Assembly (NCBI RefSeq): GCF_026151205.1
Contig: NC_087077.1
Coordinates: forward strand, 6,968,483 to 7,032,482
Direction of reading: 5' to 3'
DNA length: 64,000 nucleotides
DNA from: Bolinopsis microptera
Lineage: Eukaryota > Ctenophora > Tentaculata > Lobata > Bolinopsidae
Both the position numbers and the translations under genes were made by a program. The notes beneath the pieces were generated by a model. The model searched no databases, was not told the DNA's origin, and was given only the letters and a program-made list of their open reading frames with translations. Positions 45,326 to 56,329 of this stretch are shown here, piece by piece. Every line of letters begins with the position of its first letter. Position 1 is the stretch's first letter.

Positions 45326-47127
45326 AAATTATTCATCATTCTGTCCTCTACAAATGATGGTTGCCCCTCTCTTGCTCTCATGTCCTCAGTAAAATATGCA
45401 CAAAAAGTCCGAAAGGTATGAAGATCTGGAAAACTTAATCAATCGAGTATCCAGCATGATTCGCATTCCCCTTTTTACAGATTATATGGAAATGTCATTA
45501 TGGCTTCATCGACTGAATAACCATACGGTCGATACTGAGTCCAAGAGTACAACTCTACAGACAACTTGCAGGACTTAAAAGGAAAAGTTGAATATAATTG
45601 CAATCCATATCTTTACACAATCCACACAGTATTCAGCCGTTTTTATTCTCTAAACTTAAAGACTACAAAATAACGCTATATGAAACAGTAAGACCTCTCG
45701 GAGAGTTAGAATTAACCCAAATATCAGGGACACGAATGCCTACTCCAGGATTTAAGAAACTAAACTTTCAACACTGAAAACATTCAGAGTAAGACCTCTC
45801 TTTACCGTGCCTCTCTATACCTACCGGATATCTCGATATACCGGGCCTCTTCTTCTAGTGTGATTTCAGTGCTCACATCGCATTTAGTAATGTGATTAGT
45901 ACCTTAATATTATTATCGAGCTGTATTCCATCGCTGTACGACACAATACGTGCATAATACAAATACGTGCATAATACAAATACGTGCATAATGAGAATAC
46001 TAGGAATGTTAGGAATAGCTGGAATACTAGGAATTGTGATCATGTGAACCGCTCTACAATCTACACCAGTGTAGTTATATAAACTGTGCTATTTTCCTTC
46101 CCCCCGAGGAGCCCGGTATAGAGAGGTTTAACTGTATATTATATATATTATATTATATTCAAAACAACAGTACTGAGTATCAGTAACTCACTACTGAGTC
46201 ACTACTGAGTTAACGTGTTTGAGAAAGTGAGACAATAATTCACGCTGTACTTAGGGCTACCTTTTAAAGTTTAGCGCCTTTCTATGTCTTCACATGAATG
46301 TTTTCCATGATTCACCCTAGGGTTAGCCTTGTGTGCCCCGCTTAATCGTTCTGTACGGGTCGCTTCTTCAAACGGTCCCCGTCCCGTCGAATCTATGTGC
46401 ACTAATTTTGGATTTGGGCACATTTCTAAGTTTTTTGGCCAAGCCTTAATAATTAGTGCGGTAGACTTGACTAGTGACTACTCATTCTGAACTCCGGTTT
46501 GTGACAGTCTTTTAAGTTACTTCAACTTGTTGTGTAAGTCAGAGATTAACCATTTAGTTCACCGCTCGGTCTACGACCTGGTCTAATATTAGAATATTGA
46601 TAGACAGTTTTTGGGTTTTCCAAATAGTTTCTGATTATTCTGATTTGCGACAAATGATATTGCACTGTTAGGATAAACGACGTTTCAAAGTAACAACTTC
46701 TTATTCATGCTGACAAAATTGGTAAATATGTGAGAAAACTGTCTCATAAAATTTATTAATCAAAAATGGCTAAACGACAACAAATTGTTCAAATACTCGA
46801 CTAAAATTAGAATCAAAATCTATATATATACACCACTACTCGATCTGCTATTCAATAAACTTAAAACATCCACTAAGTCTAAACAGCAAGTACGTGATTG
46901 TGATCGTGTGATGGAATGACATGTACAGTGATAACAGATGATAAGATGTAAGTGATAACAGATGATAAGGTAAAAGATACAATACATGTGAGATGGTGTA
47001 TACACAATGTGAGTGAAATTATAGTGAGTGGTTACTGATTGTGAGCGAGATGTGAAAAAACATTAAAAATTACTACTGCTAGAAAACTGAAACTGTATGC
47101 AATAAAAAGGGAATGAAACTAAAATAT
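45326..47127. other. No gene seen
   Basis: AT-rich spacer. Three copies of TACGTGCATAATACAA occur at about 45945-46000. The right end is probably the 3' flank of the Penelope-like element. Confidence 0.45.
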
Positions 47128-48591
47128 CTAAAATTCTTCAGTACTAGCTATGATAAAACGTTTAATAGTATCCAGTTCTTCTCTCTTGTTAATTGTAGGG
47201 TTCAGATTAATAATAAACATCGCTTCGAAAATCTTTCTTCTGACAGTATTGGGCTCAATTCTTAAAATATCTACTTCTAAACTGGGATTTAACCCCTTAT
47301 GACAGCTCGAATAATGTATGGCAAAAGCTTGACTAACATTAGAAGGGGTAGCAGGGTAGGTAGCGTAACGTAAGTGTTCTCCTACACGAGCATGTACTTT
47401 CCTACTGGTTTCTCCAACGTACAGCTGGTCACATAATTTACACTTAATCTTATATACAACATTCTTCACTTCACAATCTTTATTACAAACTATCAAAGGA
47501 CAAATTTTACATGAATTAATACTGCACACACGTTTATCATACGGTCTGTTACTACATAAAATATTTCTCAATTTCGAAGTAGGTTTAAAGTTTACTTTAA
47601 TAGGTAAATTGTTCTGCTTTACATAATTTCTAATCTTATTGCTAGTACTGTCCGAAATAAAATCTAAATTAAGAACTGTCCTGGAATCATCCTCAACACT
47701 CTGACGCCTGTTAGAATTACTACTGTTACAATAACGTCTTGGGTTCTGGTACCCGTTTTTCTGTAATAGATCATCAAGGAGTCTGAGAGAGTGCTCCTTT
47801 TCCGCTGGGCCAGATGAGATACGGCAAGCCTCGCTATATAGGTTCTTCACTGTATTAATCTTAACAGACTCAGGATGACAAGAGTTGTTGTGCAGGGTAA
47901 TATCCTTTTGTTGCGGCTTGCGGTACAATCTGCTGGTTAATTTACCGTTTGGCTCGATCCGGACCTCAGTGTTCAGGAAGGGGATAAAATCGTCCTGTTG
48001 TTCTGGAAAGTCGACCTCCCACTTCAACTTTTTGTCCGGATCTTGGTCTGCAATCTGTTGAACCAGAGCAAGGGCTTCTTCTTTCGTCTCTGCAGTACTG
48101 GCAGCATCATCTATGTAGCGTTTGTAGAAGTTCGATAAGTATACCGATAGGTAGTGTCGATCGGTGTAGATAGAGTTCTTCTCGAACTTGTACACTCTAA
48201 TGATGGCACAGAAGGGCCCTGGCCTCAAACCCATGAACAGACCATCCTGCTGTAGCCAGAGAGTCCTGTTAAAAACAAAGAAAGAGTTGGTAAGGATGTG
48301 TAGTAGGATCTCATGAATGTCTGTCAGGCTGAGTCCCATCAGGTCCAAACTGTCTCGGTGCTCTGTAGCTAGCTCAATGACATCGTCTATACAGCCCTGT
48401 ACGTTTATGTTAGTGTATAAAGCTGAAATATCCGCGGCAAAGAACTTTCTCCTGGCAAGCTGTTCCTGAGAGATCTGGCGGAGCATCTCTATGTGCTGGA
48501 TTAAATTACTCAGGTGACTAGGCACCTCATTAAGGAGAGGTTTAAGAATGGTCGTCACTAGCCAACTGAGTCTCTCTGTAGGTGAGTCCAC
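47128..48591 (-). CDS. Penelope-like element ORF: RT and GIY-YIG, 5'-truncated
   Basis: A 487-codon uninterrupted frame. Its first codon is GTG (not a true start) and the frame ends upstream at a stop within 20 bp, so the N-terminal third of the protein is missing. The reverse transcriptase part has FFAADISALYTNI (motif A region), GLFMGLRPGPFCAI (motif B, unusual RPG where SP is common) and KRYIDDAAS (catalytic DD). A thumb with DFIPFLNTEVRI and LYRKPQQKD follows. A Cys-rich linker (CSINSCKICPLIVC) leads to a GIY-YIG endonuclease: NVVYKIKCKLCDQLYVGETS, then R.H..... and IFEAMFIIN near the C-terminus. Penelope-like elements prime reverse transcription with this nuclease. The surviving frame is free of stops, so the copy is young or truncated on insertion. 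Confidence 0.85.
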   Translation of the reverse strand: MDSPTERLSWLVTTILKPLLNEVPSHLSNLIQHIEMLRQISQEQLARRKFFAADISALYTNINVQGCIDDVIELATEHRDSLDLMGLSLTDIHEILLHILTNSFFVFNRTLWLQQDGLFMGLRPGPFCAIIRVYKFEKNSIYTDRHYLSVYLSNFYKRYIDDAASTAETKEEALALVQQIADQDPDKKLKWEVDFPEQQDDFIPFLNTEVRIEPNGKLTSRLYRKPQQKDITLHNNSCHPESVKINTVKNLYSEACRISSGPAEKEHSLRLLDDLLQKNGYQNPRRYCNSSNSNRRQSVEDDSRTVLNLDFISDSTSNKIRNYVKQNNLPIKVNFKPTSKLRNILCSNRPYDKRVCSINSCKICPLIVCNKDCEVKNVVYKIKCKLCDQLYVGETSRKVHARVGEHLRYATYPATPSNVSQAFAIHYSSCHKGLNPSLEVDILRIEPNTVRRKIFEAMFIINLNPTINKREELDTIKRFIIASTEEF

Positions 48592-51560
48592 GCAGCTGAT
48601 TAGAATATTGATTTATTTACTATTGACCGTCAAGTCTGAAGGAAATAGTAATTAAGCTTGCTCCATTTTTAACCTTTTGTTACCTTGGCTGTAATTCCTT
48701 TCATTAATTCTTCACTCCTTCCATCGTTAACCGATAGCTCTTGTAACTGACAACAATGTAGGCCAAATTAAAACTGATAAAATCAATCTCTCCCTTTCTC
48801 TCTCTTTTTCTTACAACAAATCAAGTCCGGCGGCCACGAGTTGTTGGCTGAGCTCTTGTTAAATGTTATTTGGCATATTTACACCGTAACTGACACGTTT
48901 TGTAACATCTCTTTTGACCGATCGGTAGCAAATTTTTAAACCTTCTTCCGTCTCTTTAAAGGATGGGATATTTCATTTACTAATTAATTAGCGGATTGAA
49001 AATTCACATTCTGTTATTATTTTCTCCCTGACATCCCGACAACATGCAGATCATTATGTGTATTATCATTACCCCTCTTTTTCCTCACTTTACTCCTCCA
49101 CTTTACTCCTCTCTTGCTTCTCACTACTACCCATTTGCCATCCTCCTGTCAATCTGTTCCCTTAAACAAGGATAATCACCAGAACATGTGACATGACTGA
49201 TCACCCATTTGCCTGTCTGGCTGCTCTCTACGTCACCCATTCTTGAGATCTGCTGCACTGTGTGGCATGCTGAACTGAGTTCTACTGCCGTTGTAACTTC
49301 TTGGTTGTTTTATTGTTTAATATATGATTGTGGTGGAGGTTGTACTTTGCTAGGAAATAACTAATCTAATAATTTGTGGCTCATATTTCCAATCAAAGTC
49401 TTAAATTAAGTTAATTTCTGGATTTAAATGAGCTTGCTAGAGTTATTATAGAGGATCAGAGAAAACGTTCTTTAGAATAAGATTATTTAATCATACATCA
49501 TGTATTTTTATAATTGCTGCTCTTTACACTAATTAAAATGAACGGATCTCTTTGTTCTGCTACACTCTAATAAATTAAGTCATTTGCCAATGTAATTATA
49601 TATTCTGAAATGCGATTCCTTTAATTAACAAGATCCTTTCCTTTTATCTGTGACTCAGAGGGGATAATATCATTACAGGTCAATATCATTACTATTTGGG
49701 GTCATACCTACTTTTGTTAGAGCTTGGTGGCTGGATTGATAAGCTAGGTTTTTATTATCCAATCTTTTGCTGTTTTCAATTATCTTAAGCTAGCGTGATG
49801 TAAATATCTAATCAAAAATTGTGACCAACCGTTGGAGAATAATATTTACTATTTTAGATTTAAATAATATTCCATATTTTTCGAAACCCCTCACCATCTT
49901 ACTATACAATTTCTCTTTCCGGTACAAGCTGCAGAGTTCCCCGAGTTGACCTCTATAATCTATTTGCCTATGACAATATCGCACTTAACTCGCACTTAGC
50001 AAGAAATTTGACTATGAAAAGTATGTGGCAGCTTTCGGCAATTTGGCTATCGAAAAGGTTGTTATAACACCAAGAATTCTTGGTCAAAGTGCTGATAGGC
50101 ATTTCCACGGGTCGAAGTTTACAATTTGGGAATATAATGCCGAGTCAGAGAGTCCTAGTGTGTCGGACAGTGCGACGGTTCCCACCTAGAGCACACTTCC
50201 CTCCCTCATTACTCACACTTTCATCGGGGTGGCTCCACGCTGCAACTCGTGCTGCAGGTAGGATCTATGCAACTTCTCCTTCCATGCAACTTTTAGCTAC
50301 GCGCAGTGACGTTTGTCACACCAGGAAATTCGTACAACAACCTAACCTTCTGGGTGATGTTGACAGATGGATCTGACTTGGTCGTGTCACAGTTGTTATA
50401 ACAGTGTAAAACTACTGGTTCCTCTGCCTCCACCCCGGCTCTCTGGCTTTATGGTTACCCTCACCAGTCACCACCACCTGGGTAGCTGTTTCAGGGTTAC
50501 TACCTGTGTGGTTTCAACATGACGTTCTGTTCACAGTCTCGTGAGATTTTAGTGTGTGAGTCTCTAATGTTTCTAAAAGAGGTAACGGGGGCGACCAGTT
50601 TAAAATGTAACTAGATTATCATGCCCCGTTGTAACTTCTAGACTAGCATTTGTCAAACTACTCATTTATTCAATTCCTTTCGAGCTTTTGGAGGGTGTAT
50701 GAGCGGCGACATGCCCTGTTCGCCTTACTCCTTTACTCTCTAGAGTTTTCTTTACTGAAGATGAGTACCTAATTGTGCGAAATTGTTCAAAATTCCTCTC
50801 GCGTCTACATAAAGACATAAATTTTTTGAAATCAAAGAGCAGTTTGTGCATTTTAAGGTTTTCTTCTTCCTTTGCTTCATACTGTTTAATATTTCCTGTT
50901 CTTGTTATTTTCTTTTCAACACATAATCTCCCGGGTATTCCACAGAACAAAACTTAAGCTGATGTAATATTATATTTCTATTATATAAAGTCGCTGTTCG
51001 TGGGTGATCTAAAAGACGCTATGATATAAAAGTAAGTTTTCTCCACTTCCTTTAGTTCACACTTTTACTTGCCCAGTTTTCTTTCTTTTCGACAAATTGA
51101 AAGTTTCCTGATATTACCCGGAAAACTTAAGTTTACTAACACTATTTTTTACGTTATAGAAGTATAACACTTTAGAAGGCACTACGATATTCATATTTTA
51201 TAACCCTACTAGGAAGGCGTGAGCCATTTAAATACTGAAACACTTTCCGGTTATTTAAATGTCAAACTTAAGTAACCGTCCAATCGTGGCCATTCTTACG
51301 CTGTTTAACAAAATCCGTCTAAAATATGATACCATTTGAAATATCAAAATAGTCTACATTTTATTCAGTTTTAATACTTGCATTTTCAACACTACTTGAG
51401 CTATGCAATCTGGGCGACAAGCTTGAAAAGTTAAAATTGACTGAAGGGCGTTCCCCCTCAGTATAGCAACACCTCGCTATATTTATTCAGGGTACTTTAA
51501 AATCATTTTATTTATTATAGAATGCATTTTGAATAAAATAAATTTTTCGAGAAAAAGTTG
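48592..51560. other. No supported gene
   Basis: AT-rich spacer with short open frames (50080-50376 plus, 50666-50950 minus) that lack ATG starts or motifs. Polypyrimidine stretches occur at about 48785-48815 and 49070-49130. Confidence 0.45.
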
Positions 51561-51561
51561 C

Positions 51562-52388
51562 GTTTAAATCGGGGGGGGGGGGGGGGGGGGGGGGGGGGGA
51601 GGGGGGGTGCAGGTACTTTTTTGATGGAACATATATGCTGACTTTTCGAAATTTCTGAAAATAACCACCCACCCACCTCCTTCACGAATGGAATAACAAA
51701 AAAGTACCACGGTACTTTTCGAAATTTTCCCGAATGACCCCCCACCCCCTCCTTTATTTTTCAAAAAATTCCTGTTCATCAGCAAAAGTCCACGGCTTAT
51801 CATGCTCCTTCTACAAACTGCGTTATGTTGTGCTTAGTGTGCCCACAATACCACTGGAAGTACAACATGGCGCAGCACTTTTCCACCAATCATGGTGACC
51901 ACGAGCTCCCAGAGGACTATGCCCTGGAAAAGGCAGAGGAGGAGTGGGTAAAAAAAACTAAAATTTTAGATTTTATATGTATTTTGTTATGTTGACTATT
52001 TACTATTATGAATTATTTTAGATTTTGTATATTGACACGAATTTTTCAATTTATTCTTCAGCAGGATTCTATGTTGATTTTTTGAAATTATGCATCTATA
52101 TTAGAGGACAAAAAAAGTTGAAGCAAATTATCTCATAGGTAAATCCTGTGTATCATTTATTTTTGATAATTCACCATAGCATAAGTTGGTTGCAAATTCT
52201 AACATTTTGGTAATGAAAAAGTACCATGTACTTTTATAATCATGTTTTGGGGTACCCCTTCTTTTTTTTGGGACAAAAAAAGTACCATTATATACTTTTC
52301 GAAAATTTCAAAAAACACCCACCCACCCCTCGGGTACTTTTAGGGTTATGTTCCATCAAAAAAGTACCTGCTCCCCCCACGTTTAAAT
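51562..52388. mobile_element. hAT-like element with long G-run end
   Basis: The body is 51570-52380, flanked by GTTTAAAT at 51562-51569 and 52381-52388 (8 bp). The left end has C then 29 G, A, 7 G. The right end is CTCCCCCCAC. Inside, GCAGGTACTTTTTTGATGGA is inverted at the two ends. Subterminal GTACTTTTCGAAA blocks recur. It carries the exon-like segment at 51867-51947. Confidence 0.8.
51867..51947 (+). CDS. Exon-like segment inside the hAT-like element
   Basis: ATG opens a 27-codon segment (MAQHFSTNHGDHELPEDYAL, then EKAEEEW) that ends at a GTAAAA donor-like site. Codon use is balanced, against AT-rich surroundings. It may be the first exon of a lost transposase or a captured host exon. 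No second exon is seen before the right end of the element. Read-through would add only about 15 more codons. Confidence 0.3.
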
Positions 52389-52800
52389 TAGAAAGATCCT
52401 ATATATTTTGTAAAAGAACCCCCAACTTCAACTTGAACATGGTCCTGCAACTACCATCCACCGCGGATTTATCTAAGGATAGATTTGTGCTGTAATCTGA
52501 CCATAAAACTAAAATTTAAATCGCTGCATATTCATAAGATCTGTTCACTGTTCAGTTCCTAACACCCCATACTGATTCGCTCTCATCTCAGATAATTTCG
52601 CCCCTCCCAGACCGCAATGCTCAACCTGCTTCCGGCCATTATCGGCTATCAGTTCTAAACTCCCAGACCTTGTGTGCACAGAGAGATTATTGTTGCTCTC
52701 AAGCCGTAGCAGCAGTTGAGAGTATACGTGTATATTATATTATAAGCTCTCTCCAGATGCTTTATTATTATCTAATTGCTGTCCGTATTTCCTTATGCAC
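52389..52800. other. No gene seen
   Basis: Spacer between the hAT-like element and the CACGTG array. No motif is recognised. Confidence 0.45.
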
Positions 52801-52803
52801 TCC

Positions 52804-53057
52804 CACCAATCACAGAGCATTAATACGCCCACGTGCATTCCTTCCACCAACCACAGAGCATTAACACGCCCACGTGCACTTCCCACACCAATCACAGAGC
52901 ATTAACACGCCCACGTGCACTCCTCCCACCAATCACAGAGCATTAACACGCCCACGTGCACTTCCCACATCAATCACAGAGCATTAACACGCCCACGTGC
53001 ACTCCTTCCACCAATCACAGAGCATTAATACGCCCACGTGCACTTCTTTCACCAATC
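52804..53057 (+). repeat. 41-bp array of CCAAT and CACGTG boxes
   Basis: Six units at exactly 41-bp spacing: CACGTG begins at 52830, 52871, 52912, 52953, 52994 and 53035. Each unit reads CACCAATCACAGAGCATTAA, then (T/C)ACGCCCACGTGCA with CTTCC-type spacer. One unit has ATCAAT in place of CCAAT. The array ends in a seventh CCAAT. Confidence 0.9.
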
Positions 53058-53408
53058 AGTGAGGAGGGTCCGATCACATGAGGATCATGATTGGTCCTGT
53101 GTGTTGAAGTGGTGTTTGCATCCTCGCTTTCCCAGCTTTCTCGCCTAGTGAGTCTGCTGCTAGCCACGCCAGATCCAGAAAAAGAGCGGTGTCTATTATT
53201 GCTGTGACCAATGGAGGATGGATGTGGGATGTGTGGCTAATCGTCAGGTGGGAAGAGTAGTTACACGTTGTTATTCATCCTCCTCCTCGTCCAGCCTCCT
53301 CTAATTTATAATCACATTCAGTGTGTGACTTTGTGTGCTTGTGTGCCTGGTTTGATCCTTCTGTTTTTAGAGATTGATTTGATTAGTGTGTAACGGCGAC
53401 TTGCGCTG

Positions 53409-53590
53409 CTTTGTTGAGCACCACTTTGTTGAGCACCACTTTGTTGAGCACCACTTTGTTGAGCGCCACTTTGTTGAGTGCCACTTTGTTGAGCACCACT
53501 TTGTTGAGCGCCACTTTGTTGAGCGCCACTTTGTTGAGCGCCACTTTGTTGAGCACCACTTTGTTGAGTGCCACTTTGTTCAGCTCCACT
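53409..53590 (+). repeat. 15-bp minisatellite, 12 units
   Basis: The unit CTTTGTTGAGCACCA is repeated 12 times with CACC/CGCC/TGCC variants. All three frames stay open because 15 is divisible by 3, so the long open frames here are artefacts. Confidence 0.95.
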
Positions 53591-53599
53591 GTCTATCTG

Positions 53600-55925
53600 G
53601 TGTTAACTATTAGTAAACCTGTAGTGGAAATCTAGGGTTCCTTTATCTTGTTGAAATACAGCAGTTTTAAAAAATCTGGGTTTCTAAATATATAATACTC
53701 CAGAGTACACTTAAACAGTTAAACCTTACAAGCGTTGTCAGTGGAAATAAAGATGTGTTAGCTAGATAAAAATAGTCGACAAATCCTGTTTGCGTTTGGA
53801 ATTCGCCATAAATTTATTAAACTGGAATAATGAATATTATGCTTTAAGGTATAACTTTTCCTTCGACGCTTAACTTCAGCATGTGATATTAGAGTGTCAA
53901 AATAATCAGGCCATTTAAATTAGGCTTGCAGCTCTCTTAGTATTGTTGTTTTCTATTTATATCCGAACTGCAATGAGAACTTCGGATCCAGTTTTAATTG
54001 CTTATAATCATTACATATTGACATATTATTAGCAATTCAACATACGGCCTGACACTTTTCAAACATATTCCATTTTAAATCCCATAGAAAATGGACAAGC
54101 TGAAATACTGAAATAAAAGCCTGTATCCACTTGAACGTAATTCCCTTAGCTTTTTCTTTCTAGATGTGCCGATATTATGGAATGCAATACCCTGTTAACT
54201 AGGAATGCTCTGCTTCAGCCGGGTTATTATCACTAGTCACTACTAGGTATTTAAAGTTCCAGGTCACTATCAAAAATCAAGCCACTAATGACACGAGTCG
54301 ACCACTATTTCAACATCATATTTGGAATTTTTCCGGAAACATCTGAAGGTAGCCGGACCACTTTCGTTGATGGGAAATACCATGCTCTAACTTGCTCTAT
54401 CTTGCTCTAACTTGCAGTTGATTGGATAATACTTTCATCGTTGTGGTCAGTTGAGATTTAGTATGCGGATATTATGTTCTTTTGAAGAAATAAGTTCCGC
54501 CTTTTGAACACTTGCAATTATCAACCTGACACAAACAGAGTGGAGTGCTTGTAACTAATTAATGCATCGTGTTTAGAGCGAATTAAAAATATTTCCGTAA
54601 AACAAAGGTTTATTTGTGGAGTAATAAGGATATTTACCTGAGTACTAGAGGACTGGCACCACATGTACCATGGTGAGTGCTGGGCTCACAACACAAATGT
54701 AATATCCGGCTCGATCAAATGTTTTACAGTACCTGGACCTGGCTTTCCTCGGGTAATAACCCTTCTCAGTCACTGATGAAGTGCTGATAGGAACTTGGTA
54801 TTTTACATGCTTTAATTCTTGGACGTTTTGACATCATGCTACAAGACATTTTGAACTATATTGTGAACTATATTCTCATAAAGTATCCATACAGCGTTTA
54901 GTCGTTGCTTTATCATTAGCTTTCAAACAGTATCAAGATTCTTTTAACTATTACAGTATTACAGTGAACCCAGATCTAAGCTCGCCGCTCGAACCATTCT
55001 TTTATCTGCTAGAAAGTATCAAGATTCTTTAATCTATAAGAAAGTATCAAGATGGGTGTGCACCATTCTCTTATCCAGACTAGTATCTTTTAGTAATTAT
55101 ACAGATTCCAGACAGAAACACGTGCTGGGAAAGCCAGATTGGCAGATTTACTACCGATCTCTCAAAGTAAAGAGTTAGATAGCTCCCTTTCCTTTAGATT
55201 AGAATCATCTATTGTTGTCAGAAAAACAGCTTTCTATAAACCGTTGTAAAGCGCTATTGTTCCCGTTCTTTAAGAAGGCTTTACTCCGCGATTTTAAAAT
55301 AGGGATAATGCCTATTAAGCTTTGAATCACCACTAGATTCAGCGTATGACATAGTGACGATCATTAGCCTGGGATCCTTCTTTCTTTTTATTCTATCGAG
55401 TGTTCATTCTATAAAACCTGTTGATCTTTTGTGACATTTTATTTCTGCCTGTGCTCACAAGATACCGTCCTTTTAATCTGAGCTAATAATAGCCCGTCAA
55501 TGAATGGGTCAAACATAGCATAATATAGCTCCTCCATCTTTAAAAACAGCAGTCTGAATACATCATTGAATAGATCACATGATATTATAGCGCTTTGATT
55601 ATGTTTGATTACACGAACCCTGATTAATGGTTCATTAATAGAGCTTTATCCGTGATTGTTGGGGGCCGTGCACAGTACCTGCTTGCAAATTGGCTGCTAG
55701 GTAACACACATGTGGGACACGGAGCACTGCTAGGTTGTCTCGTGTAATAACACTCACGCTGCTATCGGAACACTCTCGGAACCAGCAAATAGCCATGAAT
55801 ATTGAATTATGGAAGGCGTTTAAAGAGCAGTGGGCGTAAGAGCTACGATTATCAAGTTTGCTCTGTGGCACGAGTTTTGTTGAGAGTTGCTCGCGCCTAC
55901 CACCACGTCTGCAACGATTGGGCGA
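53600..55925. other. No gene seen
   Basis: AT-rich spacer. A short direct repeat (AAGTATCAAGATTCTTTAA and similar) lies at about 54930-55060. No coding or RNA signal. Confidence 0.45.
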
Positions 55926-55935
55926 CAATCGACAT

Positions 55936-56245
55936 CTGTCCGACAGCGACATCTGTCCGACAGCCGAATTAGGGATTGCGGACAGATGTCGCTGTCGGAC
56001 AGGATTCGTTTTTGGCGATATCTGTCCGAATTTCGGATCATATTGTAATTTCGGTTCACATTCGTATTTCACAAGCTCACGGGTAATCTCGTGACGTTGC
56101 TCCCATTGTTCTAATGCTGATGTGATCCATTGAGAACTGATCCATCGATACGTGATTGACTAGTTGAGGACAGGAGCGTGCTAGCCGTACACTAACTGAG
56201 TCGGACAGATGTCGCTGTCGGACAGATGTTGCTGTCGGACAGGAG
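55936..56245. repeat. 24-nt repeat in direct and inverted copies
   Basis: CGGACAGATGTCGCTGTCGG followed by ACAG occurs at 55979-56002 and 56202-56225, with a near copy overlapping at 56220-56243. Its exact reverse complement lies at 55936-55959, so 55936-56002 folds into a perfect 24-bp hairpin with a 19-nt loop. Confidence 0.85.
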
Positions 56246-56251
56246 TCGTGT

Positions 56252-56325
56252 TACCCCTGCCACCACGCCTGCCACCACGCCTGCCACCATTCCTGCCACC
56301 ATTCCTGCCACTACGACTGACACCG
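56252..56325 (+). repeat. GCCACCACGCCT short tandem repeat
   Basis: Four to five degenerate 12-bp units (CTGCCACCACGC / CTGCCACCATTC). Confidence 0.8.
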
Positions 56326-56329
56326 CAAT

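Noticed and set aside
50666-50950. Basic 94-aa minus-strand frame
   Set aside because: Starts at TTG, no motif and no neighbours; treated as chance.
53383-53635. Three overlapping open frames of LNKVV, FVEHH and LLSTT repeats
   Set aside because: They arise because the 15-bp minisatellite unit is a multiple of three without stops; no gene context.
55936-56245. CRISPR-like 24-nt repeats
   Set aside because: Too few copies, inverted orientation and irregular spacing.
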